DNA from: Metabacillus niabensis
GTDB taxonomy: Bacteria > Bacillota > Bacilli > Bacillales > Bacillaceae
Reading direction: 5' to 3'
Length of the DNA: 64,000 nucleotides
Assembly: GCF_902829255.1 (NCBI RefSeq)
Contig: NZ_CADEPK010000009.1
Coordinates: forward strand, 27,945 to 91,944
The position numbers and the translations under genes were made by a program. Shown piece by piece: positions 12,448 through 21,399 of the stretch (positions are counted from its first letter, which is position 1; the number at the start of each line of letters is the position of its first letter). Under the pieces are notes generated by a model. It did no database searches. It worked only from the letters and a program-made list of their open reading frames with translations, and had not been told where the DNA came from.

Positions 12448-13465
12448 ATTGTTCAAAAAGTTTTAACAAGAATAGTTCCAAAACTAATTGCTTGTCCTTT
12501 TTCCCTGTCTTCATTTGATAATCTGCCTCTGCTAATTCCAACAGTATATTAGCTAACTCATCAGAAGTAAATAACTTTGCTTGCTGCAAGGCTAATTTCA
12601 CTCGAAACGGATGTACCTTGACTGTATTGGCTATTTGCTGTTGCCCATAACCAGTACCTGACAGTTCCTTTACTTGTAAAATCAGTCTAAATTGATTTAC
12701 AAGCAATGATAAAATTTTAATTGGTTCTTCATTATTTTTTAGTAAATCATAAAAGATTCTCAATGCTTCACCACTTCTCCGATGAATAACATTGTCAATT
12801 AACTCAAATATATTTTGCTCTAACGTTCTGGGAACAAGAAGCCTTATAATATCTGGGGATACTTGTCCTCCTTCACCAACATACGTACTAATCTTTTTTA
12901 GCTCCTGATTCAAAATCATTAAATCACCAGCTGTTAATACCATTAGTTCATCTATCGCTTCTTTTGAGAAATAAACTACCTCTTGTTCCGCCATTTCGGT
13001 AATCCATTCAATTGTGTCTTTTTCAGATATAGAAGTCATTTCGAGCACAATTGATTGTTTTTTCAATAGCTTTGTTATTTTTTTCCGCTCATCAAGCTTT
13101 TCATATGGAGCCACGAATAGAAGAATCGTATATGGCGCTGGAGAATTTAAATATTGTTCTAATTTATCAAGCTTATGTTCAACCTTTTCTTTTTTCTTTT
13201 CACTTGTTAAGAAGAAGGGATTTTTTATAATTACAACCCTTTTTTCGCCCATAAATGGAAGTGTTTCTGCATCTTCTATTGCAGTATCAATACTCGTCTC
13301 TTCCATATCATAAATTGACAAATTGAAGTCTTTTTCTTCATCATTAAGCGCTGCATTTATAATTAATTGCACTGTTTCTTGCATTAAGAATGCTTCTTTT
13401 CCAAGTAGCAGGTAAATTGATTGTAATTTCTTTTGTTTAATCTCTTTCCAAACATTAAAAATCAT
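12446..13465 (-). CDS. holA: HolA, DNA polymerase III delta subunit
   Basis: The clamp-loader delta subunit (yqeN), which opens the beta clamp in the DnaX complex. The start chosen is the ATG at 13463-13465 (MIFNVWKEIKQKKLQSIYLLLG), which has a GGAGAG site and gives 340 residues. The longer frame to 13567 adds 34 hydrophobic residues alien to the family. Family stretches include LPFMGEKRVVIIKNPFFLT, LLFVAPYEKLDERKK, LEQNIFELIDNV and the C-terminal TGKKDKQLVLELFLL. The order holA-yqzM-comEC matches B. subtilis. Confidence 0.94.
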   Translation of the reverse strand: MIFNVWKEIKQKKLQSIYLLLGKEAFLMQETVQLIINAALNDEEKDFNLSIYDMEETSIDTAIEDAETLPFMGEKRVVIIKNPFFLTSEKKKEKVEHKLDKLEQYLNSPAPYTILLFVAPYEKLDERKKITKLLKKQSIVLEMTSISEKDTIEWITEMAEQEVVYFSKEAIDELMVLTAGDLMILNQELKKISTYVGEGGQVSPDIIRLLVPRTLEQNIFELIDNVIHRRSGEALRIFYDLLKNNEEPIKILSLLVNQFRLILQVKELSGTGYGQQQIANTVKVHPFRVKLALQQAKLFTSDELANILLELAEADYQMKTGKKDKQLVLELFLLKLFEQ

Positions 13466-13530
13466 GTAAGTTGCTCTCCAATCGTTCTTTTCACTCCTTA
13501 ATCGTAAAATGAAAATGATGGTTTGGCAAG

Positions 13531-13571
13531 CTAAAAAGGGAATTGATAGTGAAAGTACGACTATCAATCCC
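13531..13571 (-). terminator. Terminator downstream of the comE operon
   Basis: Hairpin with arms at 13538-13549 and 13561-13571 (GGGAATTGATAG / CTATCAATCCC, one bulged base) followed on the minus strand by TTTTT. It lies past comEC and opposite yqzM, in a 343-base gap that otherwise holds only the yqzM leader. Confidence 0.6.
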
Positions 13572-13808
13572 CTCTGATCTATGTTAACGCTTCGTTTCAG
13601 ACCCTAGGTTATCTAATTCGAAGCGATACCACGAATTGAAAGCAAGTAGTTTACTTAAAATAATGAATAAAGCTTTTCTATCAGTATTTTTTACATTATA
13701 AATGTTAGGTATCATGTAAGGGTTTTTAAAATTCATTAAGAACATAGTGAAGTTGTAGATTTTTTTATTTGAATCACTTATACTAAAACTGATATAGGAG
13801 GGGTAACT

Positions 13809-13943
13809 GTGAACGAATTTGAGAAAAGTGTCCAAAGCAAGCGTAATGACGCGGTAGATTCTGGAGTTGGTTTTATTGTATCCTTTGGTTTTTTTGCGAT
13901 AATCTTCATTATTGCTACTGCAATTAAATTAATTGGAGCATAA
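13809..13943 (+). CDS. yqzM: YqzM family small membrane protein
   Basis: A 44-residue protein starting at GTG, 5 bases after AGGAGG. It begins with NEFEKSVQSKRNDAVDSGVG and is followed by one transmembrane segment (about residues 21-42, GFIVSFGFFAIIFIIATAIKLIG). The sequence is almost identical to my memory of B. subtilis YqzM, and the location between holA and comEC is the same. The function is not known to me. Confidence 0.9.
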   Translation: MNEFEKSVQSKRNDAVDSGVGFIVSFGFFAIIFIIATAIKLIGA

Positions 13944-13969
13944 TGTCATATTGCAGTCCTACATAGAGG

Positions 13970-16309
13970 CTACGATTTAGTGGTCTCTTTTTCCTTTTCG
14001 ACTTTTACTTTATCGTATGGTGGATGTGTAGAAAAGGTTCCTCGATTCCCTTTAAATTGATATAAAATAGAACCTTGTAAATCTGTTCGTAATAGAGGGA
14101 TATTTCTTTCCTTTAACTTGTCCAACACCTCGGTATGCGGATGCTGATATCGATTATTTAAGCCTACAGATACGAGAGCTAATGCTGGTTCTAATTTATC
14201 TAAAAATAGCTCTGATGAAGAACCTTTACTCCCATGATGGCCCAACTTAAGAATATCTACTTTTAAAGATGGAAATCGTTTAATCATCCTCTTCTCCGCT
14301 TCTAATTCAGCATCTCCTGTAAATAACCAGCTAAGCCCCCCAATGTCCATCAATAAAACTAACGAATCATCATTTTTACTATCCGATAGCGTAATTGGCG
14401 ATAAAACGTGAATAAAAAATTGATTTAAGCTGATTTTATCTCCAGCTTTCGCTATTAAAATGTTCATTTGCTTCTCTTGTGCTTTTCGTATAACCGCTTC
14501 CTCTAATTCGCCTCTAATAAAGCCCTCTGGAATTATCAGTTGATTAACCGCCATTCCTTCCATTAATGGAACTGCTTCACCGATATGATCCATATCTCCA
14601 TGAGTTAAAAACAGTGCATCTAGCTTTGTAACACCTAATGACTTCATATATGGAATAATTACTTTATTTGCTATTGAATATTGATTGTTCGTTTTTTGCC
14701 ATTCCTCTTCCTGAAACGTTACCTTTCCTCCAGTATCAATTAAATAATTCCCTTTGTTAAATGGTCTTTGAATAAAAATCGCATCCCCTTGTCCAACATC
14801 AAGGACAACGACCTTCCCATTAGGATTGATATAAGGAGTTGCTAGTTGTATTGCTATAACTAAAAATAATATGGTAACAGATTTGTAAACTTGTTTTTTT
14901 GTACACTCAAGCTGATAAAAAAAATATATCGTGGACAGAGTAAGTGCAATAATAAACAGGATTGGCGGTTTACCAGTTGTTACAGTTGTATAAGGGATTT
15001 TCTTACTAAAGAGTACAATGTGATGAGTAAATTGTAGGAATTGATTAAATAAGTGTATGATTGATTCTCCAACAGTAGTTGAAAAAACGGTAATTACAGT
15101 AGAGAAAATAGCAAAAGGCAAAATTACATATGAATATAGAGGAACAAAAAGCATATTCATTGGTAAGCTTAGTAACGAAATTTCATAAAAGTTATAAAGG
15201 ATTATGGGCATTGAACATAACTGAGCAACAAGTGAGATTAATCCGAGCTTTACAATTGAATGAGTAAACTGTTCGACCATTTTAAATGAAAGCAATAAAC
15301 CATAGCTTACTACATAAGATAATTGAAACCCAACTTGGAATAAGTAGTATGGATTTATTAAAAGAAGAACTAAGCATGTAAAACTAATAACATCAACCGA
15401 AGAAAATTTCATCTTAAAATGCTTAATAAGTAAATATACAATGACCATAAAGGAAGCTCTAATAACAGATGGTGTGGCACCAGTCAAAATTGTATATACC
15501 GGTAAAATAATTAGCATGATCAACCTTGCCTTTTCATGGGTAACACCACAAATAACGAGCATATAATAAAAGGCACTAACAAGAAGTGCTACGTGGAGGC
15601 CAGAGATCGCGAGTAAATGAACTATCCCAAGCTCCTGGTATGCTATTTCTATCTCTTGCTGTAACAAGCTTCTTTCCCCAAATAATAATGCTTGAACGAT
15701 ACCAGCAGACTCTTTAGGAAAATGCTCTTCAATAAACTCTAAGCTTTTTTTTCGAATGATTAGTAATTTTTCATACCAGTTGTTTTCTTCGCTTTTACAC
15801 TGACTAATTTCATCAACCCAATATTGCCAATGAATTTTATGCTCATAAAGATATTGCTTATAGTTAAAAGCATTTGGCACAGTAGGTAATTTCGGCATTT
15901 CTAGCTCCCCTGAAAATCGACAGCTCATTCCTGGATTGATTTTTTCGAGAGAGATTTTTTCTTCAGGAGATTTAATCCTATAGTAGAAAGTCAACTTTTC
16001 ATTGAAAGAATTAACAATTTCTCCTTTAAACTGATCTCCATTTATGACAGGGATCGATGAAAATACAACTTCCCCATTGTATTCTCCTTCTTTTAACGAT
16101 GTTTGATTATAATAATCAACAATTAAATAAGTGCTCATAAAGATTAATTTAGTAAGTAAACAAAACAAAAAAAGTGAAGCTTTCTTTTTAAAGAATAAAA
16201 ATATATGAAGGCATGTTATTAAGAAGAAAAGTAGTGGATGAAACTGAAATCGAGGCAAAAGTATACCTAGACTTGCGGAAATTACTAAAAAAATTAGCTT
16301 ATCTTTCAA
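13970..16309 (-). CDS. comEC: ComEC, DNA-uptake channel protein
   Basis: A 779-residue polytopic membrane protein that moves one DNA strand into the cell during transformation. Two N-terminal membrane segments are followed by an extracytoplasmic OB-like domain (about 50-170). The Competence domain with many transmembrane helices (about 210-480) contains LLAISGLHVALLVSAFYY. The C-terminal metallo-beta-lactamase-like domain (about 490-765) carries VLDVGQGDAIFI and the metal motif FLTHGDMDHIGE. It is the third gene of comEA-comEB-comEC. No frameshift is visible, so the strain could keep competence machinery. Confidence 0.96.
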   Translation of the reverse strand: MKDKLIFLVISASLGILLPRFQFHPLLFFLITCLHIFLFFKKKASLFLFCLLTKLIFMSTYLIVDYYNQTSLKEGEYNGEVVFSSIPVINGDQFKGEIVNSFNEKLTFYYRIKSPEEKISLEKINPGMSCRFSGELEMPKLPTVPNAFNYKQYLYEHKIHWQYWVDEISQCKSEENNWYEKLLIIRKKSLEFIEEHFPKESAGIVQALLFGERSLLQQEIEIAYQELGIVHLLAISGLHVALLVSAFYYMLVICGVTHEKARLIMLIILPVYTILTGATPSVIRASFMVIVYLLIKHFKMKFSSVDVISFTCLVLLLINPYYLFQVGFQLSYVVSYGLLLSFKMVEQFTHSIVKLGLISLVAQLCSMPIILYNFYEISLLSLPMNMLFVPLYSYVILPFAIFSTVITVFSTTVGESIIHLFNQFLQFTHHIVLFSKKIPYTTVTTGKPPILFIIALTLSTIYFFYQLECTKKQVYKSVTILFLVIAIQLATPYINPNGKVVVLDVGQGDAIFIQRPFNKGNYLIDTGGKVTFQEEEWQKTNNQYSIANKVIIPYMKSLGVTKLDALFLTHGDMDHIGEAVPLMEGMAVNQLIIPEGFIRGELEEAVIRKAQEKQMNILIAKAGDKISLNQFFIHVLSPITLSDSKNDDSLVLLMDIGGLSWLFTGDAELEAEKRMIKRFPSLKVDILKLGHHGSKGSSSELFLDKLEPALALVSVGLNNRYQHPHTEVLDKLKERNIPLLRTDLQGSILYQFKGNRGTFSTHPPYDKVKVEKEKETTKS

Positions 16310-16377
16310 ACAACGTTCACCCCTAATCTCCCGAGAGCAAACTTAAATAGCAGTTCACCCTCAGGATTTTTAGACGG

Positions 16378-16935
16378 TTATGAAAATAATTTATCTGATT
16401 CGTTATATAGCCTTTTTATCTCTGATTCATTCATCGTATCAGCTAGTTTCTCAATTAAATCTGTTACAAATGCTCGTTTTTCCTGTTCTTTCGCTTCGTT
16501 TGGCATATTGTCGAATTCCACATGCTCTACTTTAACATTTGCTTGTTCAAAAAGCTCAATTGCATATGGGTGGTTTTTATAATCAACAGCATAATAAACT
16601 GTTTTTATTCCACTTTGAATTATTGCTTTACAGCATTGTAGACATGGAAAATGTGTAACATATATTTCTGCACCTTCCGTCGGAACACCGAATTTAGCAC
16701 ATTGTAGCAATGCATTCATTTCTGCATGGATTGTTCTTACACAGTGATTATCAATCACATAACACCCTTCATCAGAGCAGTGAACTCCACCAGCAATCGA
16801 TCCATTGTAGCCCCCAGCAATAATTCGCTTATCTCTTACAATTGTTGCACCTACAGCTAACCTTGTACATGTACTACGTAATGCAAGTAAATGACTTTGA
16901 GACATAAAGTATTGATCCCAAGAAATTCTATTCAT
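16378..16935 (-). CDS. comEB: ComEB, dCMP deaminase family protein
   Basis: A 185-residue zinc-dependent deaminase. The HAE active-site motif is at H70-A71-E72 (RTIHAEMNALLQ), and the other zinc ligands are in PCLQCC (C98, C101). The start at 16933-16935 follows a GGGGG site; the upstream ATG at 16998 would add 21 unrelated residues. B. subtilis ComEB has dCMP deaminase activity and is not essential for transformation. It lies between comEA and comEC, 68 bases ahead of comEC. Confidence 0.94.
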   Translation of the reverse strand: MNRISWDQYFMSQSHLLALRSTCTRLAVGATIVRDKRIIAGGYNGSIAGGVHCSDEGCYVIDNHCVRTIHAEMNALLQCAKFGVPTEGAEIYVTHFPCLQCCKAIIQSGIKTVYYAVDYKNHPYAIELFEQANVKVEHVEFDNMPNEAKEQEKRAFVTDLIEKLADTMNESEIKRLYNESDKLFS

Positions 16936-17070
16936 TTCGCTACCCCCAACTATGACATGTTTCTCTCTAGTTAGTAGTGTATCGAGAAAATAGAACAATC
17001 GTCAATTTATTATTTTTTCTTTTTAGACAATAAATTTAAAATTCCAACTATAATAGTCGAATTTCCTTTA

Positions 17071-17715
17071 CTACTTCACTACAATCTCCTCCTTGATCTT
17101 ATCAAGAGATTTTTCTCCGATGCCGGAAACCTCTAATAAATCTTCAATTTTTGAAAAAGGTCCATTTTCTTCACGATAGGCAATGATCGAACTTGCTTTA
17201 CTCGGCCCAATTCCAGGTAAAGTTTGCAATTCTTCTAGAGTTGCTAGATTAATATTAATTTTTTCATTCGTTCCTTCTTGGGTAGTTTTCTGCTCAGTTG
17301 GAAGAACATATGGATTTTCCTTAATTTCTCCTTTCCTTGGAATATAAATCACCATTCCATCCTCAAGTGGTGCAGCTAAATTCACCGCAAGTTCATCAGC
17401 CTCCTTAACAAGTCCACCCGCTTCATCAATCACATCATGAACTCTCGAGCCACTCTCCATCTCATATACACCTGGTGTTTGAACTGCTCCTTTTACATCA
17501 ATAACTAAGGTCGTAGTCCTTTCACCGCTCACTTCTTCCTCGTCTTCTAATGTCTGTTCCATTTCCTCTAAAACAAACGAATCTTCCTCACCTTCTCTAT
17601 TTAGCTCTTGATTTAACATTAAATTTTTTGCAAATAAATATATCAGTAAGGCTCCTAAAGGAATAAAAATTAGTACTTTTTTATTTGTTAATAAGTTTCC
17701 CACTTTTTTACACAT
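17071..17715 (-). CDS. comEA: ComEA, DNA receptor for transformation
   Basis: A 214-residue membrane-anchored DNA-binding protein. One transmembrane segment lies at about 13-29 (VLIFIPLGALLIYLFA). An acidic linker, a SLBB-type domain (about 68-135, VIDVKGAVQTPGVYEMESG) and tandem helix-hairpin-helix motifs (about 152-212, INLATLEELQTLPGIGPSKASSI and LEVSGIGEKSLDKI) follow and would contact DNA. The start is not sharp: AAGG abuts the ATG, so the in-frame GTG four codons later is a possible alternative. It is divergent from comER. Confidence 0.95.
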   Translation of the reverse strand: MCKKVGNLLTNKKVLIFIPLGALLIYLFAKNLMLNQELNREGEEDSFVLEEMEQTLEDEEEVSGERTTTLVIDVKGAVQTPGVYEMESGSRVHDVIDEAGGLVKEADELAVNLAAPLEDGMVIYIPRKGEIKENPYVLPTEQKTTQEGTNEKININLATLEELQTLPGIGPSKASSIIAYREENGPFSKIEDLLEVSGIGEKSLDKIKEEIVVK

Positions 17716-17794
17716 CCTTATTATTTAATTCATAAAAATAAGTGAATGTTCATATTGTTTATGAGAGATATGCATTCTAAGGAGGGGATATACT

Positions 17795-18628
17795 TTGAAT
17801 GTAGGTTTTATTGGAACAGGAAATATGGGAAGAATACTTATTGAGTCGTTTATTGAGTCGGGAGCAATTAGACCCTCATTCATTTATATGACGAATCGAA
17901 CGATTGAAAAAGCACTTTTAATTAAAGAGATATATCAAGATGTGCATGTTTGTGAAACTGCTGAGGAAGTAGTAAAGCAATCTGACTTAGTTTTTATCTG
18001 TGTAAAACCATTAGAGATTCACCCCCTTATAAAAGAACTTGATTATCTTTTATTACCGAATAAATGCTTAATTTCAATTACAAGTCCTATACAAGTTGAG
18101 CAGCTAGAATCAGTAGTCAAATGCCAAGTCGCCCGTGTCATTCCAAGCATTACCAACCGTGCATTTTCTGGTGTTTCATTAGTTTCTTATGGTAAATCAT
18201 GTTATGAGGAAACCAAAAATAAAATTGATGAGCTTTTAAAAAAGATTTCAAAGCCTGTTCAAATTCGGAATGATGTAACAAGGGTATCATCGGATATTGT
18301 TAGCTGTGGGCCAGCCTTTTTTAGTTATTTGCTGCAAAGATTTGTTGATGGAGCTGTGGAAGAAACAGCGATTACTAAGGAGCAAGCAGTATTACTAGCT
18401 AGTGAAATGATTATTGGAATGGGAAAATTATTGGAATCAGATATGTACACACTTCCAACTCTTCAAAATAAAGTATGCGTAAAGGGTGGAGTTACCGGAA
18501 AAGGTATAGAGGTATTAGAAGAAGAGGTTGGAGATATGTTTAAAAGGATTTTCCAAGTAACACATGAAAAATACAACGAAGATATCGAAGAGGTCAACCT
18601 TCAATTCGAAAGTATCCCAAACAAATAA
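17795..18628 (+). CDS. comER: ComER, pyrroline-5-carboxylate reductase-like protein
   Basis: A 277-residue protein of the ProC fold, starting at TTG 7 bases after GGAGGGG. The nucleotide-binding motif is GFIGTGNMG at residues 4-12. SLVFICVKPLEI and the C-terminal GGVTGKGIEVLEE motif are family features. The gene is divergent from comEA, as in B. subtilis, where it is not needed for competence and has been linked to sporulation entry or biofilm formation. The substrate is not established, and proline synthesis cannot be assumed. Confidence 0.92.
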   Translation: MNVGFIGTGNMGRILIESFIESGAIRPSFIYMTNRTIEKALLIKEIYQDVHVCETAEEVVKQSDLVFICVKPLEIHPLIKELDYLLLPNKCLISITSPIQVEQLESVVKCQVARVIPSITNRAFSGVSLVSYGKSCYEETKNKIDELLKKISKPVQIRNDVTRVSSDIVSCGPAFFSYLLQRFVDGAVEETAITKEQAVLLASEMIIGMGKLLESDMYTLPTLQNKVCVKGGVTGKGIEVLEEEVGDMFKRIFQVTHEKYNEDIEEVNLQFESIPNK

Positions 18629-18724
18629 TTCAATGTTAATGTCTTTATTCCTGCAATTAAATTGAAATTTTTTTAAAAATAATTGATGCGAAAAATTAGC
18701 TCTTGTTACCTTTGAAACAAATAG

Positions 18725-18841
18725 AGGGTGACTCAAAAGGTTCAGACCCCTCCAACAAACACAGGTATATAGCAAACTAACCTGATCATTAGTCTATATA
18801 TTGTGCTTGAGGGGTCTGAACCTTTGGTTTTGAGTCACCCT
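18725..18841. repeat. Long inverted repeat between comER and yqeM (MITE-like or large terminator)
   Basis: Left arm 18725-18752 (AGGGTGACTCAAAA then GGTTCAGACCCCTC) pairs perfectly with the right arm 18809-18841, except for five extra bases (18823-18827) in the right arm. This gives 28 base pairs around a 56-base centre. It can act as a bidirectional terminator for the converging comER and yqeM, but the arms are much longer than a normal terminator and begin and end at the same outer sequence, like a small non-autonomous element. No transposase is present. Confidence 0.75.
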
Positions 18842-18855
18842 TTTACTTAATAAAT

Positions 18856-19602
18856 TCACTTTTTTCGCGCAACAAAAAAGATTCGTTCAGATGTTTCAGA
18901 TGGAGTATTATCTATATTAAAATCCGCACAAATAGTCAAAATATCAAAAGAGGCTTCTTTAAGCCAGTTAGAATAATCTGTTATGGAAAAGGTACGTTGT
19001 CTATGAAGTTCATCGTAGCGTTCATAATACCCATTTTGTAAAACAAAAAATGTTAAATCATGTTCAACAGTATTTGGTTTATCACCATTATATGACTTCC
19101 AAATATAACTGATATCTTCATCCTGCTCAGCAAATGTCGCACCAGCAAAAATTTCATTTATTTTAAAAATTGAATGAACATCAAATATAAAGAGACCACC
19201 AGGTTTTAATTGTTGATTCACCGCATGGAATGTTGATTTAACATCCTTTTCATTCTCCAAATAATTTAATGAGTCACAACATATTGTCACAACATCGAAT
19301 GGTTGTGTAAAGCCTGCAAGCTCTCTCATGTCCTGCTGCAATAAACGCACCTGTACATTCGCTTCATTACATTTTGCCTGTGCGACAGTCAGCATATCCT
19401 CACTTAAATCGACACCTGTTACATCAAATTGTTTTGCTGCTAAACGAATAGTCACCGCACCAGTCCCACAACCAACATCTAAAATTTCCTTTGCATGAGG
19501 GAGATAGTTACTGATTGATGCACTAATAAGATCAACCCATTCATCATAAGGAGCATCACTCATGAGCTGATCATAAAGATAAGCAAATCCTTGATAAATC
19601 AT
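18856..19602 (-). CDS. yqeM: YqeM, class I SAM-dependent methyltransferase
   Basis: A 248-residue methyltransferase. Motif I is ILDVGCGTGAVTIRLA (about residues 39-54); the acidic VTGVDLSEDML and the post-motif DVVTICCDSLNYL follow. It overlaps rsfS by 4 bases in the yqeH-to-yqeM operon. Its substrate is unknown. An RNA or ribosome-linked role is only suggested by its neighbours (RsfS, YhbY, YqeH). Confidence 0.9.
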   Translation of the reverse strand: MIYQGFAYLYDQLMSDAPYDEWVDLISASISNYLPHAKEILDVGCGTGAVTIRLAAKQFDVTGVDLSEDMLTVAQAKCNEANVQVRLLQQDMRELAGFTQPFDVVTICCDSLNYLENEKDVKSTFHAVNQQLKPGGLFIFDVHSIFKINEIFAGATFAEQDEDISYIWKSYNGDKPNTVEHDLTFFVLQNGYYERYDELHRQRTFSITDYSNWLKEASFDILTICADFNIDNTPSETSERIFFVARKK

Positions 19603-19955
19603 TGATTTAGCTCACTTGTTAAATCTTCAGTTGGAGCATCTCCCCATAAACGTTCAAGGTTATAGTAACTTCTCTCATCCTTATGAAAAATATGAGCTAC
19701 AACATCACCAAGGTCAATTAATACCCATCTAGCTTCATCAAAACCTTCTAGTCGATTTACATGTATATTTCTTTCAGCTGCTTGTTCCTTCACTTCTCTT
19801 GCTATCGCTTGCACTTGTTTATCAGAATTCCCATGACAAATGAGAAAATAATCGGCGATTAGTGATATTCCTTTCATATTTAGTGCGATTAAGTCTTCAG
19901 CTCGCTTACTATCTGCTGCTTTAGCTACGATTGTTAATATTTCTCTTCCATTCAT
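19599..19955 (-). CDS. rsfS: RsfS, ribosomal silencing factor
   Basis: A 118-residue protein of the DUF143/Iojap family that binds ribosomal protein L14 and prevents subunit joining when nutrients are short. Family segments are LKGISLIADYFLICHGNSDKQVQAIA (here KGISLIADYFLICHGNSD) and the C-terminal WVLIDLGDVVAHIFHKDERSYY. It starts one base from the end of yqeK and overlaps yqeM, so the three are translationally coupled. It is the yqeL position in B. subtilis. Confidence 0.96.
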   Translation of the reverse strand: MNGREILTIVAKAADSKRAEDLIALNMKGISLIADYFLICHGNSDKQVQAIAREVKEQAAERNIHVNRLEGFDEARWVLIDLGDVVAHIFHKDERSYYNLERLWGDAPTEDLTSELNQ

Positions 19956-20527
19956 TAACTTGCACTTCCTCCTTTTAATACTAAGAAATTATATGTTTCA
20001 ATTGTATCTGGATAAATGGTTTGATTCTTTTTCAATAAAAAAACAATTGTATTTTGAATAGCTTTAACTAATGCCTGATCCAAATTATGTTTTGCGATAT
20101 CACGTACTTCTTCAACTCCAGGAAATTGTCTACCTGGTTCTATATAGTCTGCCACATAAATTATTTTTTCTAACAACGCCATATTTGGTCGCCCAGATGT
20201 ATGATATTTAATTGCCGAAAGTATGTCTTCATCATGAATTCCAACTTCTTTTTCCACTAAATAGGCTCCAACTGGTGCATGCCAAAGTTCACTGTTATGC
20301 TCAAGAAGGATATTCGGCATTTTTTGTTCTTTGATTATATTCTTCATTTCATCCTTTGGACGAAATTTAGCATAATCATGAAAGATTGCAGCTATTTCTG
20401 CCTTCTTAACATCTTCTCCATATAAATCAGCTAGTTCTATAGCTGTTTCCATTACACCTAATGTGTGAATGTATCTACGCTCTGTCAGTTGTTCAGATAC
20501 AATTTTTAGCGCCACTTCACGTTCCAT
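19955..20527 (-). CDS. yqeK: YqeK, HD-domain dinucleoside tetraphosphate hydrolase
   Basis: A 190-residue HD-superfamily phosphohydrolase. Metal ligands H21 ([11 protein letters not shown]), H50-D51 ([10 protein letters not shown]) and a later WHAPVGAYL segment are visible. Members of this family hydrolyse Ap4A symmetrically to ADP; earlier annotation called it a nicotinate-nucleotide adenylyltransferase partner. The gene overlaps the nadD end by 11 bases and abuts rsfS. Confidence 0.93.
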   Translation of the reverse strand: MEREVALKIVSEQLTERRYIHTLGVMETAIELADLYGEDVKKAEIAAIFHDYAKFRPKDEMKNIIKEQKMPNILLEHNSELWHAPVGAYLVEKEVGIHDEDILSAIKYHTSGRPNMALLEKIIYVADYIEPGRQFPGVEEVRDIAKHNLDQALVKAIQNTIVFLLKKNQTIYPDTIETYNFLVLKGGSAS

Positions 20528-21089
20528 ATAAATGATTCTCCTCTATATATCTTTTTACTTCTTCTGGTAGAAGATAAGCTGTATTTTTATTTAATCTCAG
20601 CTTTTCCCTTAATAAAGAAGATGAAATATCAAACTGTGGAACTTCCACTTCTATGATCGGGTATTTCGTTTCCATAAGATAGCCAGGACGTTTTACTCCT
20701 ACAAATGTTACAAGCTTAACAACCTCTTCGACTCGATACCATTTAGGTAAATATTCAATCATATCCGCTCCAATGATAAAATAAAAAGAATACGTTGGAA
20801 ATTTTTCACACAAAATTTTTAATGTTTCATATGTATAGGATGGTCCCTCGCGTAGTAATTCAATTGTTTCAATATGAAATTGCTCATGCGAATTTACTGC
20901 TAGCTTAAGCATATTAAAACGATGTTCACTTGTCGTAAATTTTTTATCTTGTTTATGAGGGGGGATTTGATTTGGCATGAACCAAATTTCATCTAATTGA
21001 AGCTCAGTTAATACTTCACTTGCAATTAGCAGATGACCAAAATGTGGCGGATCAAATGTACCGCCAAGTATCCCTATTTTCTTTGTCAT
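20517..21089 (-). CDS. nadD: NadD, nicotinate mononucleotide adenylyltransferase
   Basis: A 190-residue enzyme of NAD synthesis that joins NaMN and ATP. Motifs are [11 protein letters not shown] (residues 9-19) and the C-terminal [10 protein letters not shown], equivalent to the ISxxxxR nucleotidyltransferase signature. I chose the ATG at 21087-21089, 5 bases after GGAGGG. The open frame extends to 21170, but those 27 residues are not family-like and overlap yhbY. Confidence 0.95.
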   Translation of the reverse strand: MTKKIGILGGTFDPPHFGHLLIASEVLTELQLDEIWFMPNQIPPHKQDKKFTTSEHRFNMLKLAVNSHEQFHIETIELLREGPSYTYETLKILCEKFPTYSFYFIIGADMIEYLPKWYRVEEVVKLVTFVGVKRPGYLMETKYPIIEVEVPQFDISSSLLREKLRLNKNTAYLLPEEVKRYIEENHLYGT

Positions 21090-21108
21090 ATTGCCCTCCC
21101 ATATATCA

Positions 21109-21399
21109 TTATGGTAGTTGAATTTGCTTATTTTCTTTTGATTCTTTATATAACACAATCGTATTTCCAATTATTTGAACAACTTCAGCACCTGTTCCCT
21201 TTACTAGTTGCTCAGCTACAGTATCCTTATCTTCCTCACAATTTTGGAGTATAGATATTTTAAATAACTCACGAGCTTCTAATGCATCAGAAATTTGCTT
21301 AATCATATTTTCATTTACTCCACCCTTTCCAACTTGAAAGATTGGGTTTAAATGATGAGCCTCTGCTCGTAAAAATCGTTTTTGCTTGCCAGTTAACAT
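21109..21399 (-). CDS. yhbY: YhbY/YqeI, CRM-domain RNA-binding protein
   Basis: A 96-residue protein made of a single CRM domain: [29 protein letters not shown], with the GxxG-like loop near residue 25, then [10 protein letters not shown] and [15 protein letters not shown]. Homologues bind pre-50S ribosomal particles. The start overlaps the end of aroE by 7 bases, suggesting coupled translation. It corresponds to yqeI in B. subtilis. Confidence 0.94.
   Translation of the reverse strand: MLTGKQKRFLRAEAHHLNPIFQVGKGGVNENMIKQISDALEARELFKISILQNCEEDKDTVAEQLVKGTGAEVVQIIGNTIVLYKESKENKQIQLP

Noticed and set aside
13584..13835. 83-codon minus-strand frame opposite yqzM
   Set aside because: It overlaps the real yqzM start region on the other strand, has no ribosome site, and its translation looks like random AT-rich sequence.
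17795..18628. Proline biosynthesis enzyme ProC
   Set aside because: The fold is ProC-like, but the position divergent from comEA and the sequence fit ComER, whose activity is not shown to be proline synthesis.
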